Assembly (NCBI RefSeq): GCF_000382165.1
Contig: NZ_KB907702.1
Location: forward strand, 186,001 to 250,000
DNA length: 64,000 nucleotides
Direction: 5' to 3'
Source: Arsukibacterium perlucidum DSM 18276
GTDB taxonomy: Bacteria > Pseudomonadota > Gammaproteobacteria > Enterobacterales > Alteromonadaceae
Shown here: one piece after another, positions 56,204-64,000 of the stretch
Layout: each line of letters begins with the position of its first letter
Position numbering within the stretch: the stretch's first letter is position 1
Made by a program: the position numbers and the translations under genes
The notes under the pieces: model-generated
Told to the model about the DNA's origin: nothing
Seen by the model: only the letters and a program-made list of their open reading frames with translations
Database searches by the model: none

Positions 56204-56958
56204 GGCAGCACCCTGTGTTTGGCGAGCTTTAATACTGCCTGATTAATTTCGGCAAACTCAGCACCAAAAAAGCTGGTATCAAAAGGCACAAATAACTGCG
56301 CACCAGGCATTAATTCAATATGCTGCTGGTTCCAGCTGGCAATGCCGGCTTTAATCACTGCACCATCCGGCTGCAACACATATAACCAGTCTGTGCTGCC
56401 TCCGGCAAGCCGGCGTAATTGCCCGGCGTACACCGTCACTGAGGAATTGCCATAATGGGTGATCCGCTCTGCCCGGGCCAAACCAAACACCATGATATGC
56501 TGAGGCCTGCCTGTTAACCTCAGTAAATACTGGCCGGGTTCAAATTGCGGATTAGCGGCTGGTTTTAAACGGGCTAAATCATAATCAATTTTAATGGCTA
56601 CCCGTTCGGCAAGCTGCCACTGCTGCAACTGAAATTTTAACTGCTCAATACTATTTTGATAGTTACTATCCTGTTGCCACTTACCTTTCAGTGCCGCCAG
56701 TTGCTGTATAATCTGCCTGCGAAGCTGCTCCGGTTGCGCTGTGTCGAGCCGGTACAAGCCGCTTGCCGGCCAATACCAATCATCCGTTAGCGCTACAGCC
56801 CCTAATACATCCGCTAAACGCGGTGGCTGCTGGTAGATATATGACTGGCCGTTAAACTGCACCCTAACCACTGCCTCAGCGGCGCCCGGTTTTGCACTAA
56901 CACAACCGGTCAGCGTCAGTAAACCAATCAGGCCGTAACGACGGCAAATAGACATCAT
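56200..56958 (-). CDS. yjbG: YjbG/GfcC-like capsule biosynthesis protein
   Basis: A 252-residue exported protein of the GfcC family (VRVQFNGQSYIYQQPPRLADVL; YAGQLRRLAGGSTDWLYVLQPDG; PGAQLFVPFD). The N-terminus ends with a lipobox-like LTGC, so here it may be a lipoprotein, whereas E. coli GfcC is periplasmic. It overlaps both neighbours by 4 bp. It takes part in assembly or export of the group 4-like polymer; the mechanism is unknown. Confidence 0.88.
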   Translation of the reverse strand: MMSICRRYGLIGLLTLTGCVSAKPGAAEAVVRVQFNGQSYIYQQPPRLADVLGAVALTDDWYWPASGLYRLDTAQPEQLRRQIIQQLAALKGKWQQDSNYQNSIEQLKFQLQQWQLAERVAIKIDYDLARLKPAANPQFEPGQYLLRLTGRPQHIMVFGLARAERITHYGNSSVTVYAGQLRRLAGGSTDWLYVLQPDGAVIKAGIASWNQQHIELMPGAQLFVPFDTSFFGAEFAEINQAVLKLAKHRVLP

Positions 56959-57650
56959 AAACGGCGTTCCTCCAGTAAACGGTCAATACGGCTGATATAG
57001 GTCATTTCTATGGGTTCGGCTTGAGGCGACAACTGCTGACGGCTTTGGATAAGGAGGCCACTGGCACTATCAAACCAATAGGTATTACGCCAGGACGTTG
57101 CGGCACCGACAAAGTTTGCCTGATTTGGATATTCCAGAAATTCTTCAAACACCAGGGTCGTTATGTTGCGGTCAAAAAACGTTAATTCCTGCTGGCCGGC
57201 AGCTTTAAACTCAGACCGGATCTGATAGCCATATTCGCCCTGTTGCCAATCGGCCAGCCGTAACCAACTGGCCCGGAATTGCTCGCCCGGTAACCGCTTT
57301 AAAGGATCTGCCCCCCGGTTGGTCAGATACAGTAAGTCATTGCTGAGGCCGGCAGTTCGAACTAACCGCCCTTGTTCAATAACAAATACTACCTGATCAG
57401 CTGAAATCCACTTTTGTTGGCCCTGTTCAATAAAAGCCAGCGCCAGCACCACCTGTGGCCGTTCACCATGGCGAATATACAATAAATCAGAAGATGCAGA
57501 GCTAACTTGTTCCCGGGTTAAACTGGCCTCGGGTGGCGGGCTGAAGGCATAGCTGAGAGTATCAATATAAGCACGGTAAGTACCGGCGCAGGCGGTTAGC
57601 AGCGTAAAACTCAGCAATAGAATTAAGTTGCGAATCACAAATACAATCAT
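56955..57650 (-). CDS. yjbF: YjbF/GfcB-like outer-membrane lipoprotein
   Basis: A 231-residue lipoprotein with a lipobox LTAC (Cys at residue 21). The body matches the GfcB/YjbF family (LYIRHGERPQVVLALAFIEQGQQKWISADQ; NTYWFDSASGLLIQSRQQL). It is the first gene of the tightly coupled yjbFGH block, 134 bp after yjbE with a terminator between. Confidence 0.88.
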   Translation of the reverse strand: MIVFVIRNLILLLSFTLLTACAGTYRAYIDTLSYAFSPPPEASLTREQVSSASSDLLYIRHGERPQVVLALAFIEQGQQKWISADQVVFVIEQGRLVRTAGLSNDLLYLTNRGADPLKRLPGEQFRASWLRLADWQQGEYGYQIRSEFKAAGQQELTFFDRNITTLVFEEFLEYPNQANFVGAATSWRNTYWFDSASGLLIQSRQQLSPQAEPIEMTYISRIDRLLEERRL

Positions 57651-57743
57651 CTGATGGAAATTCCGCTAAGCATACCGAAAAATGTTAATAAAATCGCCTG
57701 TTTAGCCACGATATTCTGCTAAAAAATACAATATAACCACAAT

Positions 57744-57771
57744 AAAAAAGCCGCCAGCTGGCGGCCTTTTT
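57744..57771 (-). terminator. terminator between yjbE and yjbF
   Basis: GCCGCCAGCTGGCGGC (57750-57765) is a perfect 16-bp palindrome; on the minus strand it is followed by six T, and on the plus strand by five. It should stop most transcripts after yjbE and let a fraction continue into yjbFGH. Confidence 0.85.
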
Positions 57772-57784
57772 CACAACTATTTAC

Positions 57785-58174
57785 TTACTGCAAGGTTGGA
57801 GCGTAAGTAAAGGTGACCGGAACAGTCGCAGTTGTGGTGCCAGTGTTAGTACCAGTGCCAGTACCAGTTACGGTAACAGTAGTAGTAGTACCTATACACT
57901 CGCCATCCACTAATGGGTCATCACCTTCACAGGTTTCAGTTGGTGGTGGTGGTGGCGGTGGTGGTGGTGGAATAATTGGCAAAGTGGTACCGCTGTTGTT
58001 AGAAATGATAGCGGCAGCAACCGCAACACCTACTGCACCAGCAGCAATTTTCTCGACACTAACACCACCGATTGTATTGCCAGATGCACCGGCACCACCA
58101 GCCTGGTCTTGCGCTACAACTGCACTGGTACCGAATACCAGAGCAACCGCAGCGGCAACAACTAATTTTTTCAT
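57785..58174 (-). CDS. yjbE: YjbE/GfcA-like small exported Thr-rich protein
   Basis: A 129-residue exported protein (signal peptide 1-21, ending VVA before QDQ). It is Gly/Ala-rich, with a membrane-like AAGAVGVAVAAAIIS segment, then a run of ten Pro (GGT/GGC triplet tract on the plus strand), a small CEGDDPLVDGEC loop that may form a disulphide, and a Thr/Gly-rich tail. Position ahead of yjbFGH and the Thr-rich tail match YjbE/GfcA, but E. coli YjbE is only about 80 residues and lacks the poly-Pro and Cys loop. ATG at 58174 with GAGGG upstream. Confidence 0.75.
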   Translation of the reverse strand: MKKLVVAAAVALVFGTSAVVAQDQAGGAGASGNTIGGVSVEKIAAGAVGVAVAAAIISNNSGTTLPIIPPPPPPPPPPTETCEGDDPLVDGECIGTTTTVTVTGTGTGTNTGTTTATVPVTFTYAPTLQ

Positions 58175-58268
58175 AGTCTGTCCCTCAATTAACAAAATAA
58201 AAAACCGATATGGCAGCAGCTTAAACTAAACACCAAAGATACTCAACCGGAATTACTAAAAAAACACA

Positions 58269-60245
58269 TTATGCAATTTGCTTGCGAATAAGGCGGGAGG
58301 CCTTATTAACAGTGGCTACATTATCGAGTGCTACTGCAGCAAGCTGGCTGGCATTTGCGATATCACACGCCGCCCTGACAACTAAATCGCTGGTGGCACA
58401 ACTGTAGTTAAACTCTGTAGGCGCACTGCGAATTAACTCAATAATTTTTTCAACCGCAAACTCCTCGCAGGCCTCATCTAAGCGCGTCAATAAATGGGCC
58501 ATTTCCGACCAGCTTAAATACACTTCATCAGCCGCCATAATCCGGCTATGCTCGGTCTGCCGCACATTTTCGCCAATTAACAACTCTTCATATAACTTCT
58601 CGCCTGGCCTGAGCCCGCTATATTGGATCTCAATGTCACCATTGGGGTGGATTTCATCTTTCACTTCCAACCCCATCAGATGGATCATTCTTCTGGCTAA
58701 ATCAGCTATTTTTACCGGCTCACCCATATCCAGCACAAAAACATCACCACCTTTGCCCATGGCGCCGGCCTGAATAACTAACTGTGCAGCCTCCGGTATT
58801 GTCATAAAATAACGAATAATATCTTTGTGCGTTACCGTTAAGGGCCCACCTTTGCGAATTTGCTCACGAAACAGCGGCACTACTGAACCGCTGGAGCCCA
58901 GTACATTACCAAAACGCACCATACAAAAGCGGGTAGTATTCTGATGCTCTGCCAACGCTTGTAACACTAATTCGGCCAGCCGTTTCGACGCCCCCATAAC
59001 ATTAGTAGGCCGAACCGCTTTATCTGTTGAAATTAACACAAAAGTTTCTACTCTGGCTTTTATCGCTGCCTCTGCGGTATACCAGGTACCAAACACATTA
59101 TTACGCACGCCTTCTACCACATTGTATTCCACCAAAGGCACATGTTTATAAGCAGCCGCATGGTATACCGTATTTACACCAAAAGTACGCATCACCGTTT
59201 CCAGCCGGCTTTGCCGCTGCACAGTGCCCATTACCGGCACCAGCTCTACCGCCAGTTCCTCCCGGCCTATCAGAGAAGACAGCTCTTGTTCGATGTTATA
59301 CAGGGCAAACTCTGACAGCTCAAACAACACCAGCATAGTAGGCTCATAACGAATGATCTGCCTGCACAGCTCAGAACCAATAGAGCCTCCTGCGCCGGTA
59401 ACCATTACCACCTTGCCTTTAATATCGGCATTCATTAATTTGCTTTTCGGGGCTACCGCATCCCGGCCCAGTAAGTCTTCAATTTTAACGTCCTGTAACT
59501 CATCAATTCGCATGGTGCCATCAACCAAGTCACTCATCCCAGGTATCGACTGCACCGGAATGGGCAACTCATCTAACGCATCCAGTACCTCGCGCCGACG
59601 GGCCCGACTAGCCGAGGGCAATGCCAGTAGCACCCGGCTAATATTTTTGCTTTTAATTAACGAGCTGATTTGTGAAGGAGAGCCCACCGAAATGCCCAGA
59701 ATAGTTGAGCGTTGCAATGTCGTATCATCATCAATAAACATTACCGGATGATACTGTTCACCGTTAAGCAGCGCATGAGCTAACTGCCGGCCAGACGATC
59801 CTGCACCGTATATCAGAACCCGGGTTTTATGATTATTATTACGTTGTACTAAAAACATTCTGGCCAGTAAGCGCACCCCGCCTGAACTAACCAGGGCCAG
59901 GATGGCGTAGACAAATATAAGGTTGCCCTTATCATGTACGCCCAGCACTGCAAATGCCAACGCCAGTACGAATGCACTGCTGACAATGCCGGTAAGTACT
60001 GCGCCCAGTGCATGTTGACCAATATAGCGAATGACAGCCCGATACAGGCCCAGTTTAATAAAAATAAATAAGGTAACCGGCAACGCTACCGCAAAGGATA
60101 TAGCGATATCCGCAACACTGGTAACGTCGCCGTTCTGGGTTAAAAAAAAGGCAGCGACAAGGGCCGCGCTCAGAAAAACCAGGTCGACACAAACAGAAAT
60201 TAGTCGTTTAACAGATCGGGGTAACGCCAGTAACCAAGCTAGCAT
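58269..60245 (-). CDS. WbpM-type UDP-sugar 4,6-dehydratase, membrane bound
   Basis: A 658-residue polysaccharide biosynthesis protein. Four membrane helices (residues about 10-115) precede a first Rossmann domain (VLIYGAGSSGRQLAHAL) and a catalytic SDR domain (VVMVTGAGGSIGSELCRQI; STDKAVRPTNVMGASKRLAE). In the last motif Met replaces the usual catalytic Tyr, the SMK form known for WbpM-type enzymes. It should convert UDP-GlcNAc to the 4-keto-6-deoxy sugar. It lies between galU and yjbE on one strand. Confidence 0.9.
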   Translation of the reverse strand: MLAWLLALPRSVKRLISVCVDLVFLSAALVAAFFLTQNGDVTSVADIAISFAVALPVTLFIFIKLGLYRAVIRYIGQHALGAVLTGIVSSAFVLALAFAVLGVHDKGNLIFVYAILALVSSGGVRLLARMFLVQRNNNHKTRVLIYGAGSSGRQLAHALLNGEQYHPVMFIDDDTTLQRSTILGISVGSPSQISSLIKSKNISRVLLALPSASRARRREVLDALDELPIPVQSIPGMSDLVDGTMRIDELQDVKIEDLLGRDAVAPKSKLMNADIKGKVVMVTGAGGSIGSELCRQIIRYEPTMLVLFELSEFALYNIEQELSSLIGREELAVELVPVMGTVQRQSRLETVMRTFGVNTVYHAAAYKHVPLVEYNVVEGVRNNVFGTWYTAEAAIKARVETFVLISTDKAVRPTNVMGASKRLAELVLQALAEHQNTTRFCMVRFGNVLGSSGSVVPLFREQIRKGGPLTVTHKDIIRYFMTIPEAAQLVIQAGAMGKGGDVFVLDMGEPVKIADLARRMIHLMGLEVKDEIHPNGDIEIQYSGLRPGEKLYEELLIGENVRQTEHSRIMAADEVYLSWSEMAHLLTRLDEACEEFAVEKIIELIRSAPTEFNYSCATSDLVVRAACDIANASQLAAVALDNVATVNKASRLIRKQIA

Positions 60246-60364
60246 TTAACACTCCCAACAAATGGCAGCACGGTGTTTGAACCATGGTTATTAATCGAAA
60301 TTGAATATAACATTAGCAGCATATCTCTCATAGTTACAGGCAATCCGTCATTCAACTCAATAAC

Positions 60365-61264
60365 TTAATTTTTTTTGTTTACAATTTGCAGCAGCCAGTG
60401 TTTAAATTCAGGCCCAAGGCTGCTGTCACGTAATCCATATTCAACAAAAGCCTGCATATAGCCCAACTTGTTACCACAATCATGACTACGGCCGATTATA
60501 TGGTAAGCGTTAACTTGCTGGCTTTTCATCAGTATGGCAATAGCATCCGTCAGTTGCACTTCATCACCTGCACCCAGCGGGGTACTTTTTAATGCCTGCC
60601 AGATATCAGGGGTAAAAACATAACGCCCAACCACCGCCAGGTTAGACGGGGCATCTTCCGGTCGGGGTTTTTCAACAATGGCAGTCATCGCCACTGACTC
60701 GCCAATCTGTAAGGCATAGCCTGCAACATCCACCACACCGTAGCTGGAAATGCTGGCCACGGGCACAGGTTCTACCATAACCTGACTGATATTAGTCGAC
60801 GCAAACAGCTGATTCATTTGCGCCAGGTTATCCCGGGTTAAGTCACTATCATAACTATCAATTAATACATCAGGCAGCAGCACAGCAAAAGGTGCATCCC
60901 CCACCAATGGTCTGGCACACAGCACAGCGTGGCCAAGGCCTTTCGCCTCTCCCTGGCGCACATGCATAATCGTCACGTCTTTCGGACAAATCGCCTGCAC
61001 TTCTTCTAGCAACTGACGCTTTACCCGTTTTTCCAGCATAGACTCCAGCTCAAAGCTTTTATCAAAGTGGTTTTCAATACTGTTCTTAGAGGAATGAGTA
61101 ACCAGCACAATTTCTTTGATCCCAGCGGCGATACATTCCTGCACCACATACTGAATTAATGGCTTATCAACCACCGGCAGCATTTCTTTTGGAATGGCCT
61201 TAGTGGCCGGCAACATTCGGGTGCCTAACCCGGCGACCGGAATAACCGCTTTAGTTACTTTCAT
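60365..61264 (-). CDS. galU: UTP-glucose-1-phosphate uridylyltransferase
   Basis: A 299-residue nucleotidyltransferase with [33 protein letters not shown] at the N-terminus, LLPDVLIDS in the active site and [20 protein letters not shown]. It makes UDP-glucose, which Ugd turns into UDP-glucuronate. GGAG lies 6 bases before the start; the hairpin array ends just upstream, so the ugd-galU message would carry the array in its intercistronic leader. Confidence 0.95.
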   Translation of the reverse strand: MKVTKAVIPVAGLGTRMLPATKAIPKEMLPVVDKPLIQYVVQECIAAGIKEIVLVTHSSKNSIENHFDKSFELESMLEKRVKRQLLEEVQAICPKDVTIMHVRQGEAKGLGHAVLCARPLVGDAPFAVLLPDVLIDSYDSDLTRDNLAQMNQLFASTNISQVMVEPVPVASISSYGVVDVAGYALQIGESVAMTAIVEKPRPEDAPSNLAVVGRYVFTPDIWQALKSTPLGAGDEVQLTDAIAILMKSQQVNAYHIIGRSHDCGNKLGYMQAFVEYGLRDSSLGPEFKHWLLQIVNKKN

Positions 61265-61286
61265 TTAAACTCCAAACTTAAAATTC

Positions 61287-61478
61287 GTGACGCGCGACTT
61301 CGCTGTTTGCACTGCCGTGACTCGCGACTATGTCGCTAGTCACGAGCTGCCAAAGGCAGCAGTGACCGGCAAAAAGGGCCTGTGACCGTTCGCGCAGCGA
61401 ACTAGTTACTGCTTGCGTAGCAAGCTCGTTACCGTTGCCGCAGGCAGCTAGTCACCGCTCGTTTCACGAGCTAGTCAC
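61287..61478. repeat. tandem array of variable-stem hairpins between ugd and galU
   Basis: Nine GTNAC boxes start at 61287, 61317, 61339, 61362, 61382, 61405, 61428, 61451 and 61474; spacings are 30, 22, 23, 20, 23, 23, 23 and 23 bp. Between boxes lies a short hairpin with a 3-base loop but a different stem each time: GCGAC/GTCGC, GCTGCC/GGCAGC, GTTCGC/GCGAAC, GCTTGC/GCAAGC, TGCC/GGCA, GCTCGT/ACGAGC. Base pairing is kept while sequence changes. The last box forms the end of ugd (Gly-Ser-Asp-stop). Confidence 0.9.
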
Positions 61479-62640
61479 TGCCAAATAAATCCCGGGTATA
61501 AACTTTATCCGAAACGTCAGCCAAAGTGTCACTTTGCCGGTTAGCGACAATTACATCGGAAATTTGCTTAAATTCAGCCAGATCTTTAATAACTCTGCTA
61601 TGGTAAAAATGCGACTCTTTTAATTCAGGTTCATAAACCACAACCTCAATACCTTTAGCTTTGATCCGTTTCATAATGCCCTGGATCGCCGAAGCACGGA
61701 AATTATCTGAACCCGATTTCATCACCAGCCGGTACACCCCGACAATTTCCGGCTTACGCTTCAAAATTGCATCTGCAATATAATCTTTGCGGGTACGGTT
61801 GGCTTCAACAATAGCCTGAATCATATTATTCGGCACATCTTTGTAGTTCGCCAGTAGTTGTTTAGTATCTTTTGGTAAACAGTAGCCACCATAGCCAAAA
61901 CTAGGATTGTTATAATGCTTGCCAATGCGCGGGTCCAGGCCGACACCTTCAATAATTTGCCGGCTATTTAAGCCATGGCTCTCGGCATAGCTGTCTAATT
62001 CATTAAAGTAAGCCACCCGCATTGCCAGATAAGTATTTGAGAACAGCTTGATTGCTTCAGCTTCGGTGCTGTCAGTAAACAACACCGGTACATCCCGTTT
62101 CACCGCACCTTGTTGCAGCATAAAAGCAAACTGCTCAGCCCGCTCGCTTTGTTCTCCGACTATTATCCTGCTGGGGTGCAAATTATCGTACAGAGCGCGA
62201 CCTTCACGCAGAAACTCAGGCGAAAAAATCAGATTGCTGGTGCCAAACTTTTCACGGGCGCTGGCGGTATAGCCTACCGGTACCGTAGATTTAATCACCA
62301 TCAATGCGGCAGGGTTTATTGTCATTACATCTGCAATTACCGCCTCCACACTTTTGGTATTAAAATAGTTTGTTTCCGGATCATAGTCGGTGGGAGTTGC
62401 AATAATAACAAAATCAGCATCAGCATAGGCCTGATGCTTATCCAGGGTAGCGGTAAAATTCAGCGATTTATTCGCCAGAAAATCAGAAATCTCAACATCT
62501 TCAATTGGCGATTTTTTTGCATTTAGCAATGCCACTTTCTCAGGCACTATATCAATTGCCGTTACTACATTGTACTGCGCCAGCAGCATCGCATTTGATA
62601 ACCCTACATAGCCGGTTCCGGCGATAGCGACTTTTAACAT
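61471..62640 (-). CDS. ugd: UDP-glucose 6-dehydrogenase
   Basis: A 389-residue enzyme of the E. coli Ugd type (388 residues). N-terminal Rossmann motif [15 protein letters not shown] and the catalytic Cys in [16 protein letters not shown]. It oxidises UDP-glucose to UDP-glucuronate for surface polymers. The ATG at 62640 matches the family start; a TTG three codons earlier is less likely. Its last codons belong to the hairpin array, suggesting that the array has grown into the gene end. It is followed by galU, a natural supply pair. Confidence 0.93.
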   Translation of the reverse strand: MLKVAIAGTGYVGLSNAMLLAQYNVVTAIDIVPEKVALLNAKKSPIEDVEISDFLANKSLNFTATLDKHQAYADADFVIIATPTDYDPETNYFNTKSVEAVIADVMTINPAALMVIKSTVPVGYTASAREKFGTSNLIFSPEFLREGRALYDNLHPSRIIVGEQSERAEQFAFMLQQGAVKRDVPVLFTDSTEAEAIKLFSNTYLAMRVAYFNELDSYAESHGLNSRQIIEGVGLDPRIGKHYNNPSFGYGGYCLPKDTKQLLANYKDVPNNMIQAIVEANRTRKDYIADAILKRKPEIVGVYRLVMKSGSDNFRASAIQGIMKRIKAKGIEVVVYEPELKESHFYHSRVIKDLAEFKQISDVIVANRQSDTLADVSDKVYTRDLFGSD

Positions 62641-62872
62641 TGTCAGCAATGTCCTTATTCCACTTAGCCAGCAGACTGTATTATTCAGTGCTGATTACTG
62701 TTGTTCATTTACCACAGTTTGTATAACTACAGTAAAAATAGCCGGCGATAATAGCATTTATCCTAAATTCTGGAAATGTATAATGCAGCGGCGAGACTGT
62801 TTGTATCCGGCAAATGCTATTGGTTACCGTACTTATAGTTGCTATGGTTACAGCATTGGCCTGAACTGTGGC

Positions 62873-63478
62873 TTAATCAGGCTGACCACTGATAATATCG
62901 CGCTGGCGTAGAAAGCTGATGACCTGCCTGGCAGCCTGCTCAATCGTTAACTCAGCAGTTGGCAAGTGGATATCCGGTGATAGTGGAGCTTCGTAGGGTG
63001 AACTTATGCCGGTAAAATGGGCTATTTCGCCGCTGCGGGCCTTTTTATATAAGCCTTTCGGGTCGCGCTGCTCGCATACACTAAGTGGTGTATCAACAAA
63101 CACTTCAATAAATGCATCACCTGCTAACGCTTTGGCCTGGGCCCGGTCCGCTATAAATGGAGAAATAAAAGCAGTACCGACAATTAGCCCGGCATCCAGC
63201 ATCAAGCGGCTTACTTCAGTGATCCGCCGGATATTCTCAACCCGCGAGGCAGCAGCGAACCCCAGATCACGGTTCAGGCCATGCCTGACATTATCGCCAT
63301 CCAGCAAATAGGTATGGCAACCGGCATCAAATAACAACCGGTCTACCGCATTGGCAATAGTTGACTTGCCTGAACCCGACAACCCGGTGTACCACAGTAA
63401 ACAAGGTTGATGACCATTGCGGGCCTGTCGCTGCTGATGGCTGACGGCGGCATTATGCCAGACGATATTTTTACTCAT
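62873..63478 (-). CDS. cysC: adenylylsulfate kinase
   Basis: A 201-residue kinase with P-loop YTGLSGSGKSTIANA, LLDGDNVRHGLNRDLGF, and VDTPLSVCEQRDPKGLYKKAR. It phosphorylates APS to PAPS. Here it lies with an SLC13 permease and not with cysDN or cysH in view, next to polysaccharide genes. It may serve assimilation or sulfation of a polymer; the second is speculative. The 223 bp between it and ugd show no gene. Confidence 0.94.
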   Translation of the reverse strand: MSKNIVWHNAAVSHQQRQARNGHQPCLLWYTGLSGSGKSTIANAVDRLLFDAGCHTYLLDGDNVRHGLNRDLGFAAASRVENIRRITEVSRLMLDAGLIVGTAFISPFIADRAQAKALAGDAFIEVFVDTPLSVCEQRDPKGLYKKARSGEIAHFTGISSPYEAPLSPDIHLPTAELTIEQAARQVISFLRQRDIISGQPD

Positions 63479-63558
63479 TTTAAATCCATCTTTGATTTTA
63501 TTGTTGCAACTATCGATACGTTTTTCGTTAGATCAGAGTTTTCAGTTAAACCCGGGCC

Positions 63559-64000
63559 TTAAAAAGGAAAAACCAGCGGGATCAGCAGTACACTCAATAC
63601 CACATAAGTCAGTGCTACCGGGCCACCTACCAGTAAAAAGTGCTTTAATTTATAACTGCTGGCGTTAAAAACCATCAGGTTAGTCTGATAACCATAGGGC
63701 GTAATAAAGCTGGCCGATGCGGCAAACGCCACAGCCATTACCATCGGCATAATATCCACCCCCATGCCTTTGGCCAGGCTGTATGCTACCGGAAACATCA
63801 ACGCTGCCGCCGCATTATTAGTGATGATCTCAGTAAGCAAATAGGTCAGCAGGAAAATACCGACAAAGGTAACCATCGGTGCCTGACCGGCTAAAGCGCT
63901 GGCGGCAAAGTCGCTAATGGCCTGAGCCAGACCGGTATGGCTCATGGCACTGGCAATACACAAGGCGCTGGTAACAATCAGCCAGATCTCAACCGGAAAG
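63559..64000 (-). CDS. SLC13/DASS-family permease, C-terminal part
   Basis: The frame is open to the end of the window, so the start is missing; 146 codons are seen. It has four hydrophobic segments and the family motifs EIITNNAAAALMFPVAYSLA and ASASFITPYGYQTNLMVF. SLC13-type (SAC1/CitM) permeases carry sulfate or dicarboxylates; the neighbouring cysC makes sulfate likely. Gap to cysC is 80 bp on the same strand. Confidence 0.87.
   Translation of the reverse strand, partial: FPVEIWLIVTSALCIASAMSHTGLAQAISDFAASALAGQAPMVTFVGIFLLTYLLTEIITNNAAAALMFPVAYSLAKGMGVDIMPMVMAVAFAASASFITPYGYQTNLMVFNASSYKLKHFLLVGGPVALTYVVLSVLLIPLVFPF

Noticed and set aside
57813-58229. Plus-strand frame opposite yjbE
   Set aside because: Val/Gly runs come from antisense Thr and Pro codons; the minus-strand gene has a signal peptide and SD.
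61287-61478. CRISPR array
   Set aside because: The constant part is only about 5 bp, the spacers are palindromic and about 18 bp, and no cas gene is in the window.

Overview
The window looks like chromosome of a marine or aquatic gammaproteobacterium of the Alteromonadales/Chromatiales-like Rheinheimera-Alishewanella-Arsukibacterium type. The genus is an inference from gene content; the class is well supported by the fba-pgk-epd-tkt / metK / rsmE-gshB-yqgE-ruvX gene order (as around E. coli metK), by rlmA, yciU, rlmJ and yjbEFGH, and by a TtpC-containing TonB2-type cluster. No rRNA, tRNA, CRISPR array, insertion sequence or prophage was seen.

Layout. (1) 1-22 kb is an accessory envelope region built around an exosortase A / PEP-CTERM system: membrane and secreted proteins of unknown role, a beta-helix protein, a polysaccharide deacetylase-like protein and a FemAB-like acyltransferase (1-4.8 kb); a minus-strand operon of acyl-CoA ligase, PLP decarboxylase and GNAT protein, divergent from an acyl carrier protein and the WecC dehydrogenase (4.9-10.1 kb); the TPR lipoprotein PrsT; one PEP-CTERM protein; a LuxI-like acyltransferase coupled to an FAD oxidase; a patatin; and a secreted protease followed by PrsK and PrsR. 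The PEP-CTERM gene has a well-spaced sigma54 -24/-12 element, and PrsR is a sigma54 activator with an intact GAFTGA loop, so sensor, regulator and a probable target lie in one window. (2) 22-27 kb is a six-gene TonB2-type energy-transduction operon. (3) 27-39 kb is core metabolism: fba, pgk, epd, tkt, then metK with MetJ-type operator boxes inside its promoter, an AbgT transporter and rsmE-gshB-yqgE-ruvX. (4) 39-45 kb is a compact seven-gene operon: small membrane protein, YIP1 protein, MacAB-like ABC exporter, LytS-type kinase and LytTR regulator, with four junctions overlapping by exactly 8 bp. (5) 45-54 kb holds scattered housekeeping genes (YfiF-like methyltransferase, rlmJ, S1/P1 nuclease, isochorismatase-family hydrolase, yciU, rlmA, beta-lactamase-fold hydrolase, MAPEG, tdk, GGEEF). 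(6) 54-64 kb is a minus-strand exopolysaccharide region: SLC13 permease (cut by the window end), cysC, ugd, galU, a WbpM-type dehydratase and yjbE-yjbF-yjbG-yjbH.

How it fits together. Regions 1 and 6 both serve the cell surface: nucleotide-sugar supply (WecC, GalU, Ugd, WbpM-like), polymer export or assembly (YjbEFGH) and surface-protein sorting (PEP-CTERM with PrsT/PrsK/PrsR). The most unusual sequence features are a tandem array of short hairpins with constant linkers but different stems between ugd and galU, a hexanucleotide repeat that forms the ribosome-binding site of the beta-helix gene, related TGTCAG/CTGACA inverted motifs upstream of the PEP-CTERM gene and of the LuxI-like acyltransferase gene, and the acyltransferase/FAD-oxidase gene pair, which could make an undescribed small molecule.
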